From assembly GCF_037975245.1 (NCBI RefSeq), contig NC_092561.1:14851001-14915000 (forward strand): a stretch of DNA of 64,000 nt. Direction: 5' to 3'. The position numbers and the translations under genes were made by a program. Positions 47,023-60,221 of this stretch are shown in pieces. This stretch comes from Apostichopus japonicus. Taxonomy: Eukaryota; Echinodermata; Holothuroidea; Aspidochirotida; Stichopodidae. How positions within the stretch are numbered: position 1 is the stretch's first letter; each line of letters starts with the position of its first letter. The notes below the pieces were generated by a model. It ran no database searches and was not told where the DNA came from. It was given only the letters and a program-made list of their open reading frames with translations.

Positions 47023-49141
47023 AAAAAATCCATAGCTTCATACTGATTTGAAATTAGCTTACTTATGTTTTGTATGTCAGTGTGCATTCAAAGATTTGAC
47101 GAGTATCCATGTCTGCTGTTGCATACTTTGGTGTATTGCGCCCTCTATTAACATATTTCATGTAGTCTTAACCTATAATATGTACTCGTGTGTTGTTGCA
47201 ACTAAGTTGAGGTTAATGGTTGGGAGATTACCGAACCAGATAGACTTCTGCCGACGATTGCGGTGTTATAGTTTTATTGTCAGTCCAATATATTTGGACC
47301 GAAGTCTCTCAGTGAGATTAGCCTTACGGATGGACAGTCCTAGTAGATAATGACCACTCGTTACTATGATTAGACTTGATAATATTAGTTTAAAATGAGT
47401 ATGTGTTGGATTCTCTGTGTTCACGCAACTGACTCTTCTCTTATTTCGAAACGAGAAAAATTGCAGAGATTCGTTTACGGTATTAACGGAAAGTAGGCTG
47501 AACAATATTAAGCTTGATGTGTCCCGAAGGTCAGAGAAGTCAACACAGTACAGACGTGGTATTGAAATGCATGCAGATTATCTTTAAACTGTTAGTATGA
47601 TTTAAAAATGACGTCCCGTGTCTTGAATTACTTTATATCTGCTCTACTTCTACGTTACGAGCTATATGTTAATGTTACATATCAGTGGCAAATGTGTGTT
47701 TCTTTTGACGCTGCTACCAAGAATTGCAACTTACAACATGTACAAACAGGCAGAAGTAAATCGGGTTTAATTTAGGAGATATCAGTCATCTAGTAATACA
47801 ATCACAGATCTGCTAAGATTGGAAGTGGTAATGTTTTCGTTCTTTGTCGACGACCTACTTATCATTTCTCTTTAACATCACTGAACATTGGACAGCAATT
47901 AAAAAAAGGTAGTCTATGTTCAGCTAGTTACTACTTATCAGCTAAATTCGAATGCGTTTCATGTATTAATCAACTTGATTGCCAAATGTTGATGTCGCTA
48001 CCACGTCCCATTGCCATACCTTCTATATCCTATAACAGCGACAAATTTTGTTGGAAATTCACCAACAAAGGGTTTTATTTTTATTCTATTGAATACTAAT
48101 GAAACCAGCTGAAGCTAAAGCTCGTCAATGGTAGTAACAAATCTCATATAGTAATTAGTCAGTATGGACTTACAATTACACTAACGATAATTTTGATCTG
48201 CACAATCCATTTCCATATGCCAAGTTTATAGATAGCGATCATTGCCTATTTTGAAACATTAACATTTTGAAACTTCCCCGTTTCTTTGACATTTCGAAAA
48301 AAGGGCGATATACCACATGACATAATTGCGAACCAAATTTTCAAGTTTATCTAGTCCGTCCGTGTAAAAATATCCTCAGGAGATGTGCCCCAATCCTTCT
48401 ACAGGGACAAAATGCTGCGACACCGTAATTCTCCATTTACTTGTTAAGACTCTTCCAACCCAAAAGAGTGTTGCGCCCTCTGTTTTTTAAATCCCCACCT
48501 ACTGTATAGTGACCAATCTCTGCTACTGCAGAAACACACGTGATAAACAACACATATTGTTTCGTTGAGCTTCCCAGCAGTCGTTTACCAGCAACACAGC
48601 TACTCAGAAGTTACTCTTACTTTAAGCCAACCGAGGGGATATAATCTTATATTGGTAAGCAAATCATACTTTTGGTGACTAAAAATCCGACAAATAAATA
48701 TGAATGAATTTGCAGTGTTGCTTTATCAGCAACCAATCGCATTGTCATACTAGGTTTTCTTTTTCAGAAGCACATCGTTCGGGTGGTGATTGCTGAAGTA
48801 CTATATACATAGTAGATATTCACTTGCAAACATAGGTGAAGGATAAATCCTTCACCATTGTCAGCCGATGAAAATGTGTAGATCGGGAGATTTTTACATT
48901 CAGTCTGGAACGACTTAGACTACTTCGTGGATGTAGGGAGATCTTCCGTAAAGGTACATTCCCCTACGTTAATCAGCCAGGAATCAGTCTGTTCAAGGTA
49001 TTTCTTTCGATATCCTTCCTTAGGATTTACAAATAATTTCGAGTTGCTTAGCATCATGATTGATCTCATGTGTAAGGCAAAATATCACACCAAACAGAAC
49101 TATCATTCTTCGATACAGGTAGCAAAAGCGTACAATGGAAT
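47023..49141. other. No gene seen
   Basis: AT-rich spacer. GCGCCCTCT recurs at about 47128 and 48471. A 10-bp perfect palindrome GGTGAAGGAT-AA-ATCCTTCACC lies at 48835-48856. A donor-like ATTG|GTAAGC at 48653 could end a non-coding exon, without other support. Confidence 0.5.
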
Positions 49142-49296
49142 AGCGACCTTCCTTACAGGTTTCCAACCTCTGGACGTACAATCAGCGTCCATAGCCTAGT
49201 GGTTAAGGTGTTTGAATATAAAGCGGGAGGCCCTTGTTAGAATCACGGTGGAGGCTAGATTTTTTTCACTCTTCTGTATTTTCCTCTCTACTTACA

Positions 49297-49345
<49 letters not shown>

Positions 49346-49370
49346 TATATATACATATAAATAAATATAT
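49142..49370 (+). mobile_element. tRNA-like SINE, copy 3, with (TA)n tail
   Basis: Plus-strand copy of the SINE at 1-115 and 310-487. The 5' flank is GCGACCTTCCTTACAGGTTT and CCAACCTCTGGAC. The tRNA-like body AGCGTCCATAGCCTAGTGGT onward spans about 49184-49254, and the tail CACTCTTCTGTATTTTCCTC spans 49268-49287. A (TA)n and ATAAATA tract follows from 49301 to 49370. It is more diverged than copies 1 and 2 (box B decayed to GTTAGAATCAC). Its agreement in both flanks shows that the tRNA-like part sits inside the repeat rather than at its very start. Confidence 0.75.
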
Positions 49371-51474
49371 TCCTATTATTTATTTTATATAAATGTTTTT
49401 GTTTTATTCTGTGTGTGTTTCAAGCATTAAACTGGTCAAACGTATTCGATATAATCTATTAATATGTCAGTTGGGAGTCTGACCTCGCTATATTACCGTT
49501 ATTGCGAAATTTTTGACAAGAGCTCCGTGACCGGGAAGTGCTTGTTACGACCAAATATGTATACTCTACATCGAACTTCGTCAGAAATGAAAACGATATC
49601 ATGAATTATTCATTTACACGGTATTTCTTGCCGCTGTCGAAAACGAGACGGATCGTTGTAAGTGTTGAGGATTTTTGGAACTGTGCAACATGCGTATTAG
49701 AACATATAATCTAGTAAATTGTACTATCTAACTAGGGAACTAATTATTATACATGATTAGAAGCTTAAATTGTTGTTCATGAAATATTGAAATCGAACTT
49801 CCCATCATGTAACTCTACTCACCCATTTAACATTAACGTTAGCGTATGTGTAACTCCAGTGATATGCTTAGGCTTCTAGTTGAGCACACACATGTGTATG
49901 GCAAACCCAAGATTAGGCCTGCCCTGGGTCCGTCCAAATCGATAACGTTAGATTTGCAGTATCTTAGCCTAGACTGAAATGCGTCGATGTGAACCATTAG
50001 CTGTGTTCTTAGTCTTATATAGACACAATAACAACGTGTTTGACATCAGACTCAAGTATATCGTAATTCATGTCATTGACTATCAGTTAAACTTTACATC
50101 TCATGCAAATATGGCTAGACGTAGGCCTAAGTAGTTAGCTTAACTTTGGCTTAACTGGCCTAGTGTAGACTACAAATGGCTACTGGTAATACAGATTCCC
50201 ATTCCCGTAGGTTTCATGCCTGTATTACAAATATTAGGCATACTATATTTTGTAGGCCTATATGTACGAGAATTAGTCCTAAAAAGTGTTCAACCCCAAC
50301 TTCGCAAGATATTTAGCAGCAGAAATGGAGGAGGGGTGGGTGGGTGGGGGGGGGCTAGCACTAGAGGGGTAGGGTGGAAAATTACAGCATTGTTACTCAG
50401 AAGTCAGAAATACTAGTACTGGTAGTAGTATATGTGCTAGGTTACAGTAAGAATCTCGACGAATATGTCAATTTTTTGTATAAGGGAACTTGACAAGGCA
50501 AACATTTTGTGGACAAATATGTTTCATTGTATGTAGTGCAGGAATAAAAAAAACTATTTAAATCATTACATTTCTGAGGAACTAGGCCTACTGTACACAT
50601 GGAAAAAAAATCATGCAGTGGAGTGACTTGGATTTCCCTTCAACCAATCCTTAAGTGTGTCAATTTTTAATATGAGCCCTCCATTCTACTAGAAGTTCAG
50701 CAGTAATGAGTAGTAGGCCTACCAGGCCTAGTCATAAATGGTTGATTATTTGCAAGGTTGGAGAAATTCCCATTATTCACTGGGGCTAGGGCCAGCAATC
50801 TTTAACAGTAAAAGGATGAGGTGTGTAACCAGTCTTAATATGATGGTATAATGCTATTTCTTTATAAATTTGCAGGCATGGTGTAATCAACATAGCAGTC
50901 TAGTGCCAAGTTCACAGACTGTATGCCTACAAGGCCTTTTTAGTGGAACTTTGTTTTCCCTAGTACTCTCTCAGTTTTAGAGTATAAGGAGCTCATTAAG
51001 AGGACTGATTTTAGCTGGGAGCACCACTACCTTGTCAACTTCATCCACCAGAAACAGTACATCACAAAAATACACTGAGGCGTCTTTTCATTTGTTTGAC
51101 ATATCTTCACACTGCTAACGACCAATGTTGTAATCCTGTACAGATCGCAATAGCTATATAGTGGACATATTTTTATCATCATCATCATCAACATTATTTC
51201 AGATGTTGTCTGGATTTGGTATAACTGTAGGCAAGTACTTACCAAAGGTTGCAGACCTTTGTTACAATGGAGGTTAAGTCCAAAAGGCCCTGTCTCCTGT
51301 CAAATAACTTGGTTATTGGTTATCATTTTCAACATTCAAGGAGAGCCAATTATCCACTCCGACTGATGCATCTGTTCCTTGGGGTTCAAGACTTTTGATC
51401 CTCTCACCTTCCTCATCAACCCCTCCAGTAACCATGTATTCACGTGTTCCTCAGACCTTAACTATCAATTCATT
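49371..51474. other. No gene seen; TAGGCCTA cluster and G-run
   Basis: Four TAGGCCTA palindromes occur within 600 bp (50122, 50253, 50583, 50714). A G-quadruplex-capable run (GGAGGAGGGGTGGGTGGGTG then a G-run) lies at 50328-50354. (ATC)n lies at about 51177-51190. The end of this stretch may contain the unrecognisable start of the element gene that follows. Confidence 0.5.
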
Positions 51475-54183
51475 TCATCCATCAGAGTCAGAAAACCAAG
51501 TGCTGTTTGAAATGAAGCAGAAAGTAGTTTTGTATATGTTCACATAGTTTGCTTGTTTCAATGAAAACATCAAAGTTACTCTCCCCGACTTAAAAGCAGC
51601 TGTAGGATAGTTTTTTTTTCCATCTGAGACGCAGCATGCAGTCACTAGTAAATTTGACAAGTATTTTGGCTGAACCAGCTGATAATGCTGAGACAATTCG
51701 GCATGTTTTAGACATTCTTCATGAAAAGTATGGAATAGGTAAGCATATCAGCCATCTAGTTGTAGCTGGTGGTGCCGAAGGTTATGAATCTTTTCTTGAA
51801 GCTAAGGAGTGTATGGTGAGGACTTGAACTGGTTACTGCCTTACTTGGGAGAGTAGGGCATTTGTGAATATTCAAGCTCCCCGATGAAAAGATATCTAGA
51901 TGCAGGTCTCAGACAATTATTAAGTGTACTCCATAAGGTAGCAATACATATGGCTGTTGCATGTGCTTCTGGATTCAGGAAAACACACATCTTTCTGATG
52001 CAGTCATGGGAAGCAATGTGCAGGGAGCAAATGTGCTGTTCACACAATGTCAACAGTATTGAAAATGCAAACTTAACTTGGGAAAAATTTGTATTCATGT
52101 ATCGTCCAAAAGATCAGATCAGAAGGTTCCAATGTTTTCAAAAACCTGAGTAGCGAGCTTAATGGACTGTCACCTGTTATATCTTCATGCTTGAAATATT
52201 GATGCTACTTCACAGTTTTGACAGGATTTTATCCATAGGGATATGTCCATTTACGTTATTTGTTCCTTGCCATGAGGCTGAGACAATTTGATTTGAGGAA
52301 CTGAACTCCAATATTTCATGCCATGGATTGCCTCACATACCGGAAACTAGTCCTCTTTCACATGGCAGGTATGAAACAATACCCACCTGGCATTCTTGAA
52401 TATTTTCAGAAGAGGGTTTTTTTCTGTTAGTGTCACAGGTAGAAATAGGTGTTGTTTTGCATCAACGAAGACCATGAAATGTTAATTCATAAAGAGGTAA
52501 AGATGTCTATTACTACGACTGGTAAGGGAAGTCTATCCCGTCTCGTCCATTACCTTCCATATAGAGAGCAACTAATGAAAACATTCAAGTCTGAAGTGAC
52601 CATGTCAAAAGACTGTATGGATGAAAATGACTCTGATTCTGCATTCAAACTAAGGACAATGTCAAACTTTACATTGACAAATTGAAAAATTAATCTAACC
52701 TCTTTTGTGCAACAAGTACACCAGATAGTGTTTGCCATATTTTTACAGGGGAAGTTGCTACTTCTGCCGTGTCTAATGACTTGAAGACATTTTATGAAAG
52801 GGCGAAGCAGACTTGAATGCTTTCATTTGTTGCGTTGTACCCAATACATCAGAACATCATGCCCAACAGATAATGACTGGAAAAAAAATTCTATCTGTGC
52901 GAAGTCACTAGCTTCTTCTTGTAAACTTTTTATCTGTAGAGCTCTTGCTTTTGCATTCTTGTAACAGTTCTGTTGTAGGTAATATTATTAATGCTGGTGG
53001 ATTTAATGAAGAGAGGAGAGACAAAGCGTATTGTACCCACTATCTACATGACATATAATTTAAGTCCCAGAGTACATATCTAATCACGAGGAAGGTGATT
53101 CACGTGTTTGGTTGCATGCAAAAGTCACAACTTACAATCATATCATTAAATATTTTCCTGATAGAGACACTTTCCATGTTGGTTTACAACACATGCCTGA
53201 TTTGAGAGGAGAGAAATTTGTGGGCATTTATGTCTGTCAAAAGAAATGATCTGTTCCTCAATATGAACACTTTCCTACAAAACCTAGGAAATGGCTTGGA
53301 AGCTTCAGAAGATTGGAATGGATAATCTTTCTCTCTTACCATCATTTGTCCAGGTTTTGTATATATGTAGTGGATATGATTTCACATCTTGTTGCAAAGA
53401 CCACTCAAAAAAAGGTTTCTTGGATGTATTGTATAGAGACTGTGAGTTTATTACAGGTATTGAAAGTGATGGTAAACTTGATTATTGTGGTGTTTCTACT
53501 TGGGAAAAAAGACTCCTAGCATTACCTAGATTTATTGGTTTTGTTTACTTCAGAAAGTACTGTAGTGCCTTTGCTGAAGAGAGTCCACCTGAATTATGGA
53601 TCCATCCTCTAATGATGTCCTTACAAATCATGTATTGTCTCTTGATGCCATACGAGAGGATCATTTTCATCGTATATCAGATGAATCAGAGTGGCTGCCT
53701 TCATTTTCAGCATTGAAGCTTCATTGGCAGAGGTGTTGCTGGGTAGCCGAGCTGTGCGCTCAGGCTTGTTACCACGATGTTGCTGTTCCTGACTTTACTA
53801 TGTATGGTTGGTCTTTAAAAGATGGATCAATCAGTGAGGATGGAACACTGCAGAAACTATGAAAAAGGTGGACAGTAACCAAAAGATGCTAAAGCAAGGG
53901 TGTACGTGCAATAAAGGTTGTTCACAGAATTGGTGCAAATGCAAAAAAAAAAGAAGGTAATATGTTTTCCCTCTTTTGCCGCTGTAAGAATTGCAAAAAC
54001 AGATCGGTACCAAGCACAGCACCTTCTACCAGTGTAGCTGAAACATTTGATCCCAATAGGTGGGAATATTGTTCAGATGACTTCTCTTGTTATTCTGATG
54101 AGGACATTTACCACAAAGAAGTTAATCTTCCTGCTGAACATGAAATGTTTGATGATGAAGAATATGTTGCAGTTGAATTGTAG
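51475..54183 (+). pseudogene. Degenerate transposon-associated protein gene
   Basis: A series of homologous-looking pieces in shifting plus-strand frames: VLFEMKQKVVLYMF (about 51500); NAETIRHVLDILHEKYGIGK and VAGGAEGYESF (51636-51827); YLDAGLRQLL then FRKTHIFLMQSWEAMCREQM (51884-52050); NEDHEMLIHKEVKMSITT and YLPYREQLMKTFKSEV (52460-52600); FNEERRDKAYCTHY (about 53000); LSLLPSFVQVLYICSGYDF (53330-53390) and GFLDVLYRDCEFITGI; RFIGFVYFRKYCSAF; LPSFSALKLHWQRCCWVAEL (about 53697); and a Cys-rich tail CTCNKGCSQNWCKCKK then CRCKNCKN. This order, ending in HWxRxxWV and a CXC-like Cys cluster, matches my memory of a large uncharacterised metazoan family (DUF6589-like) linked to transposons. At least six breaks make it non-functional. 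Start and ends are approximate. Confidence 0.6.
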
Positions 54184-57100
54184 TCATTATCATTTACCTC
54201 TTTTTTTTTTCGAGAGATTTTCATGGTAGCCGTCCATCAATTAAGCTGCAAACTTGGCATAAAACATCTCAAAGTCCATTAACATTGTATTAATTTGCAT
54301 GCCCTGTCCTACATTTTCTACATTGCACTTTCCATACATCTCTGCCTATATTTGAAAAGACAGGTAGACTAATCATATTATTCCATTCCTTGTGACCAAA
54401 TAATAAAAATAGTCTTCTGCTAAGACTAATTAGCTTTAATTAGCAAAAAGCACACAGTGAAGGAGATGCCGTAGATTTGCAGTCAGGCGATTAGCCAGAC
54501 ATGTAATTTGAATCAATATTAGATTTACAGCAGTGTGCCTTTAGGAAGAAGTAGTCTTCCTTTGTTATGTGTAAACAGAATGTCTTGGGCAATAGGATCT
54601 TTATGCTTTCATCACATATCTGTTCTTCAGCTTCTTTAAGCCACTTTTCAGCATCTCATGGCAGACACTGAGACAGCTGTTTTGTCTGCCCACTACCAGA
54701 TCTTCTTCCTTTCGAAAACTTGAGTCGTGATTATGCACAAGTTTTTGTTGTGCCAAAGAATTATTTGGAGAGGAAGCACCGCAAATATCCTTTTCTTTGG
54801 CGCCGATGGCTCTGCACTTTCATCTGCAACAAATCAAAACCAAATTTGTTTGGTTGATACAATATTTTAAATTGTCCTGTCGATCACACCGTGGTTCACA
54901 TTAATTGTCTACACTGGAACTCAACTGACTAATAAGCCATCTGATATTCCATTTATTTCAGTGCAAACCTGAAGCCATGGGCTTGGTAGGGCATAGTTAC
55001 AAATCCACACATTACAAAGGTTTTAGAACACATCAACCCTACTTGACAGGATTTCCCATACTAAATGAACGCCTCACCATACATGCATCAAAGTAAAATC
55101 AACCAAGCAAGATGCTTTGATATAAAATATTTTATTCCAAATTTTTAAAGAGCTGTAATAAGACTATAGGTGCTACTAAATCGAGTGCCATGCTGATGCT
55201 AAATAGCTGGAAACTTACAGATGCCAACTCGCTTTGTTAGGTGTACAAAATACAAGAAGGGATATCAGACTAGGCAATACTGTAGCATTGCCTAGGCCTA
55301 TATACTTAGTGGCCTCTATATAGGCTACATCACACGCTACATTTGTTTGTGTGTGTCAGTACTACCAGCAGCCATAGAGACATGCTCTGGGCTTAATTAG
55401 TCTCTGTTTTGACAAATTAATCCAAGACTCGAGGCTAGACTATATGCCTAGGCCGACATTGAATATTTATAGCCCTAATGTTAGTCTGCCTATCGTACAT
55501 ACACTGGTGTTGATTTCATTTCTTTGTTTCATGACAAATATAACATGAAATAAATGGTATCATAAAATAACAGATATTAGTATATAGTAGCTGTCGTTCT
55601 ATCCTCCATGGGTGCTACGTAAATCACTTCTAGTCTAAGGCAAAACTAGAAGTATTGTATTGAAGAGCATTGTTCTACTTGTTCATAGTTGGCATTTGTA
55701 TCACTTGAGGAAGTTATGTATACTTTCTTGTCACAGTAAGTCTAACATGAGTATTAGTAACAGGTCTAGGATTACCTTCATAGTTCGTGTATTGAATTAT
55801 GGAAACACCTTCTAGGCATGGAAATTTGCCACCCTCAATAATGCTTCATATCTCAGCACATTTGACGTCGGTTTGCCAACTGTTGGCTGTAAATTTCGAC
55901 TTTCAGCACATTGTTCTCTTGTTATGCAGTACGTTATACGGACGAATTGTAAACACGTACAAACGCTACATACACACAGTCTGTGCATATACATCACGCC
56001 GCGCCGAGCAATTTCTGTATCAGCTGACATAATACATGTTACACAATCAAGATTTTGATTAGCTCTTTACTGAAAAATCGTTGCGGCGGGAGAAGTTCTA
56101 ACAACGCAAAGCGTACTAAATGAGTCCGTCTTAAACTGCTGTTTACTCTAAAAAATAACACTTCCCGAACCATCCAACATTGAGAATTGTAATTAGCATA
56201 TGAAAACACACCAGAATATGTGGTCAAACCTTGGTACTAAATATGTGCAACGACAGTGAACGATATCGAGCCTGCCCCGATGGAATATGTTGTACAGTAA
56301 CCCTATTGTTATTGGTTCGGGTCACAAGAATTGAAATGTGACAGTCTAAAAATGCTGTCTCATGTCCTGTAAATTTATGTAAATAAAACTCTTGTAGTCT
56401 ACTTCAATTACACAGGAATAAGAAGAAGAAAATCACTATATTCCAATTTACATGAATTCTGTAGAAGTTGGATTTGTACTAGGAAATCATTAACATATCC
56501 AAAAAGGTATTCAAGAGCCAGTGTTTCTTTCATGACAATTCTGTCTTGTATTCTTTGTAAACAAGACTAAAGCTTAATCAAAAAACAGTTTCTGAAGCAA
56601 GTGTGCTTTTTTTTAAATGATTTAAATTCATTCTTTCAATTTTTTAAAACATATTACATAATTCTCTTTCTTCTACCATTTCAGTATGTTACTCTTACTA
56701 GCCTGATATGGAAAGAAAGAGTAAATGCTCACAATGGTGAAAGCATATGCCATTGATTTTCCAGAGCATATAAAATCTATACATTACACAAAGATTGTTG
56801 CTTTCAATTTTGGACTTCCAGCAAACCTTTCATTCTTAGTACTGTATATACTTCTAACAGTCATTATCAATCACGTTTCAATAATTTCTTTAAAATTTTG
56901 CCAGTGGTTCATTGTTCATCCATGTTGTTTCATTTCAGTTCCAATCTTGCCTGTCTATCTCAATATCCTTGGGCTGGTGCATTAACAATTAACAAATTTA
57001 CCTTGAAAGTAAATGTTTATTAAATATCTAGTTACAGTACCTACTTATTCTGTTCAACATATATTTCTTGCCCTTATAGAAATGCTTCATTTAAGCCTTA

Positions 57101-59089
57101 AAAAAAGTGCTATTTGGTATTTACAGTGCCGTATTTTTTTGATCTGTGCATTACCAACAGTTGATCTTGTCATCCCATCCATCTCAGGGAAGATCACTAA
57201 GCAGTCTTTCTTGCATATCAAACCAATATCGTGTTTAATATTTAAAGATTTTTAGTAACAGCATCTTGTAGATGGTTGTACTTGGTGCTTTCCGTCCTCT
57301 TTCTCTCAGTCTTTTCACAATTTTACTACAACTGCATTAAAAACGGTAAAACCATATTGTATTGTTTAAGTCGTTGCAGTTCACCGTGCCATTTTTCTTG
57401 AATCACTTATGTACCAGGACTTCATGTATATGATTAACTACTAAATCTTTGTGTTCTTTCTGTCTTTCTTTCGTTTTCAATTTGAAGTGTCTTCACTTTG
57501 ATGGTTCATTTCTATTATTTGCTACAATATGCTTTTCCACATTCAAATATATACACACACATACAATATTTATATCCTGTTATTAAGGGGGGGGGGGGGA
57601 GGGGGCTGTTGTGGGTTGATGAGAGGTGGCAATTCTTTATCAGAGTATAAACAGTGTTTCAAAGAAAGGAAGGTATTCATGAAAATAAAGTATTGTTTAA
57701 AGAAGATAACTTGTTTGTAGTTTTTTGTACAGTTGTAGATTTTTAGTCATTTGGTCCATGAAATTCACTTTGTAATCAGCATTTCATACCTGTTAGTGTG
57801 TTTTCTGTGTTTCAAATCTCTACGTAAGTTTCGTTTCTCATTTCAAAGTAAGAGTGAAACAGGAGATGTGTTATGTTTCCTTTAAATTAACTAGGTATTT
57901 CATTCTGCAGGTTTATCTCAAAGAAATATCCTTTTGAAATCCATGTTCCATTTTACTATTTAGCGGGCAAGATTTATATTTTCGTGACATCAGAAAATCG
58001 GCAAACATTTCTGAGGTCACGGTGTTAGACTCCCAACTGATGTATTACCTGACAGCAGTGTCAACATTTAATATCATGTGTTGAACATCAAGGAGAAAAA
58101 ATCCAACAATCGATTCATAAGGGAACCGAAACCCAAAGTACTTAATTCTTTACTTTCAAATGGCTGCATTGTTCATATTTCAGGTTGAATACGTGTGTTT
58201 TGTGTATAACACATTCTATTTTATTTGAACAAAGGTCGAACAGTAACGAACCTAGAGTAAATGATTAATTTAAATACAATGTAAATGTATTATACACAGA
58301 TGCAGATTAAATAAATACCACAAACCAGACACTCGGTTCAAGGTGCGAAGTGCATATCATTTTAATAAGCTTTGCTTTTCTATAACTCGTTATTGATAAA
58401 GACGGTAATTGACATTGAGTTATTTCGATGCAAGTTGGATTAAAAACATATATGAAAGCTTATAAAAGCATGTCACACAAAATGCTATGAATGATATAAT
58501 TGCCGATAGGTATCTTCTACGACCTTTGAGGCAGACTATTCGACGGTGTCACTGAAGGCATATCTCTCTTCTTCTTGCTAACTAGTTACACAACTTTCAA
58601 AAATGTTACCAACCCTATGATTATTGTTCACAACAATATTTCAGTTAACGAACTGTAAGGTGGTTCGAAAAATGGTTGTCAGGGAATAAAGTATATAGCA
58701 AGTTAATTGAAATGAAAACGGTAAAACATTCAATAGATTGATTCGAGCTCAAATATGTTATCACCCAGGCACCTTTATATCATAGTATTCATCACATGAG
58801 AAAGGCTAATTATATAGCAAATTTTCGTCAGTAATTACAATATTATGAAGGTTGACTACATTGAAGCGATCTAACGTAGTGATATACATGTTTGTTATAT
58901 TGTTATTTCAACCCAATTTTCCAATGGAACTGAATTTGTCATGAATGAGTCACAAGATACCCTCTACAAATATTATTTATATACTTTGTCTAAGCAGGGA
59001 TCTGCTACTCTAGCAGCTACCTGTTGCAAGTAAAACAATTATTTTACACTTGTGTTAATGAATCTGTTATTAATGTTCTTTTCTCGCAG
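54184..59089. other. No gene supported; upstream region of DED gene
   Basis: AT-rich DNA, poly-G at about 57587-57605. An acceptor-like TTCTACCATTTCAG at 56684 precedes a short open stretch (YVTLTSLIWKERVNAHNGES) ending in TGA at about 56755, but no donor partner was found. TCAGTTGGGAGTCT-type sequence near 58030 (minus) also occurs at 49470 (plus), probably an old repeat. The first (non-coding) exon of the gene at 59090 should lie here or further upstream but was not identified. Confidence 0.45.
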
Positions 59090-59397
59090 TAACCGAGCTA
59101 AATGATACTTTTTAAAAATGGAAACGCCCAGCACTACATCACAATTCAGACTAACTCTAATTAAGGTATCTAATGCTTTGACGGTTAAGAACGTCGAGGA
59201 TTTGGCGTTTCTCTGTGAACGTATCACTACAGCCGAGAGGGAGAAGATTACCGACGCTAAAAAGTTATTCTCTGCTCTTCAAATGTTAGACTTGTTGAGC
59301 GAACGAAAGGTCAACGTCCTGATTGACTGGCTAGACTAACTTAAGCTTTTGAAGGCCTCAGAGCTGCTGAAGGATTACAGAATGAAATGTCTGAAAG
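59090..59397 (+). CDS. DED exon of a DED/B-box gene (in-frame TAA)
   Basis: The acceptor TTTTCTCGCAG|T at 59089 starts an exon with 28 bp of 5' UTR and ATG at 59118. Residues 8-73 look like a death effector domain: FRLTLIKVSNALT, then VEDLAFLCE, then AKKLFSALQMLDLLSERKVN (helices 1 to 5). At codon 74 there is TAA (59337-59339), yet the same frame continues LKLLKASELLKDYRMKCLK, the expected last helix, to 59397. Splicing AAG|GTTCGT at 59397 to 60222 keeps phase and gives K-D-Y-E-K-LQD; the better-looking donor C|GTAAGT at 59401 does not match phase. As read, translation would stop after a near-complete DED of 73 residues. The alternatives are an error, a null allele, readthrough or use of another start. 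DEDs mediate homotypic binding in apoptosis and inflammation. Confidence 0.65.
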
Positions 59398-60221
59398 GTT
59401 CGTAAGTAACAGTTATTAGCAACCCAAAACTTCTTCCCATATAAGAGAGAGAGCTTGAATGTGCTATTGAGTTGATTTTGATCATTCGTTAATTCACGCC
59501 ATTTTATGTTTTAAAAATTCCATAGGCAAAAACGTATACCAATACTAGGGTTTCCATTAAAAAAATAATCGAAAAACCAACAAAAAAGAAAATATAATAT
59601 ATATTTACATGTGATTAAATGGTTGTCATATGAAAAGTGCTTGAACAAAGAAATGGTTAATTACTTGCTCTTTAACCTTCATTTGGGAGAAAACATTAAC
59701 TTGATCAACGTTATTTGAACATGCCAATATGAGTGAAGATTGTAAACAGCAAGAAAGAAGGTATCAACAAAGTAAAACGTATATCAAATGAAAGAATTTC
59801 CAGATACAACCAAACCTCGGCAAATAGCATGGCTCGTACACAAGTATCAGGAAATACAGATTTTCTTCTCTTTTTCTTTGGAAAAGACATTGGAAAAGAG
59901 CAAACAAAATGATGGCTAGAACAGAGTTTGAACAAAAGAACTCTGGGTTCCAAGGACATGGCATGTTATACAGAGACCAATAGTTCGAGTTCTGTTTAAG
60001 CTACAGCTGGTACTTACTTTCCAATTTGTCGCTATTTGGTTGATGCAAACATGCTAAATCAAATTCGCGTCCAAAGTCCTGTTTTTGGTGAACAAATTAT
60101 TTGGGGTAGTTCCACACTCACACGTATTTTATTGTTTATCTACATTCAAATTAACATTACATTGTCAGATAATCAGAGAGTCAAATTAATTCCACCTGCC
60201 AATATCTTTCTATTTATCTAG

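Noticed and set aside
56685-56985. 86-codon frame after a good acceptor at 56684
   Set aside because: Hydrophobic, AT-driven composition; the frame in phase with the acceptor stops early and no partner donor was found.
59310-59360. A ~50-bp mini-intron (GTCAAC...CTAAC...CCTCAG) that would remove the TAA in the DED exon
   Set aside because: It would delete the conserved helix NVLIDWLD, and the donor is weak; kept only as a possibility for RNA data.
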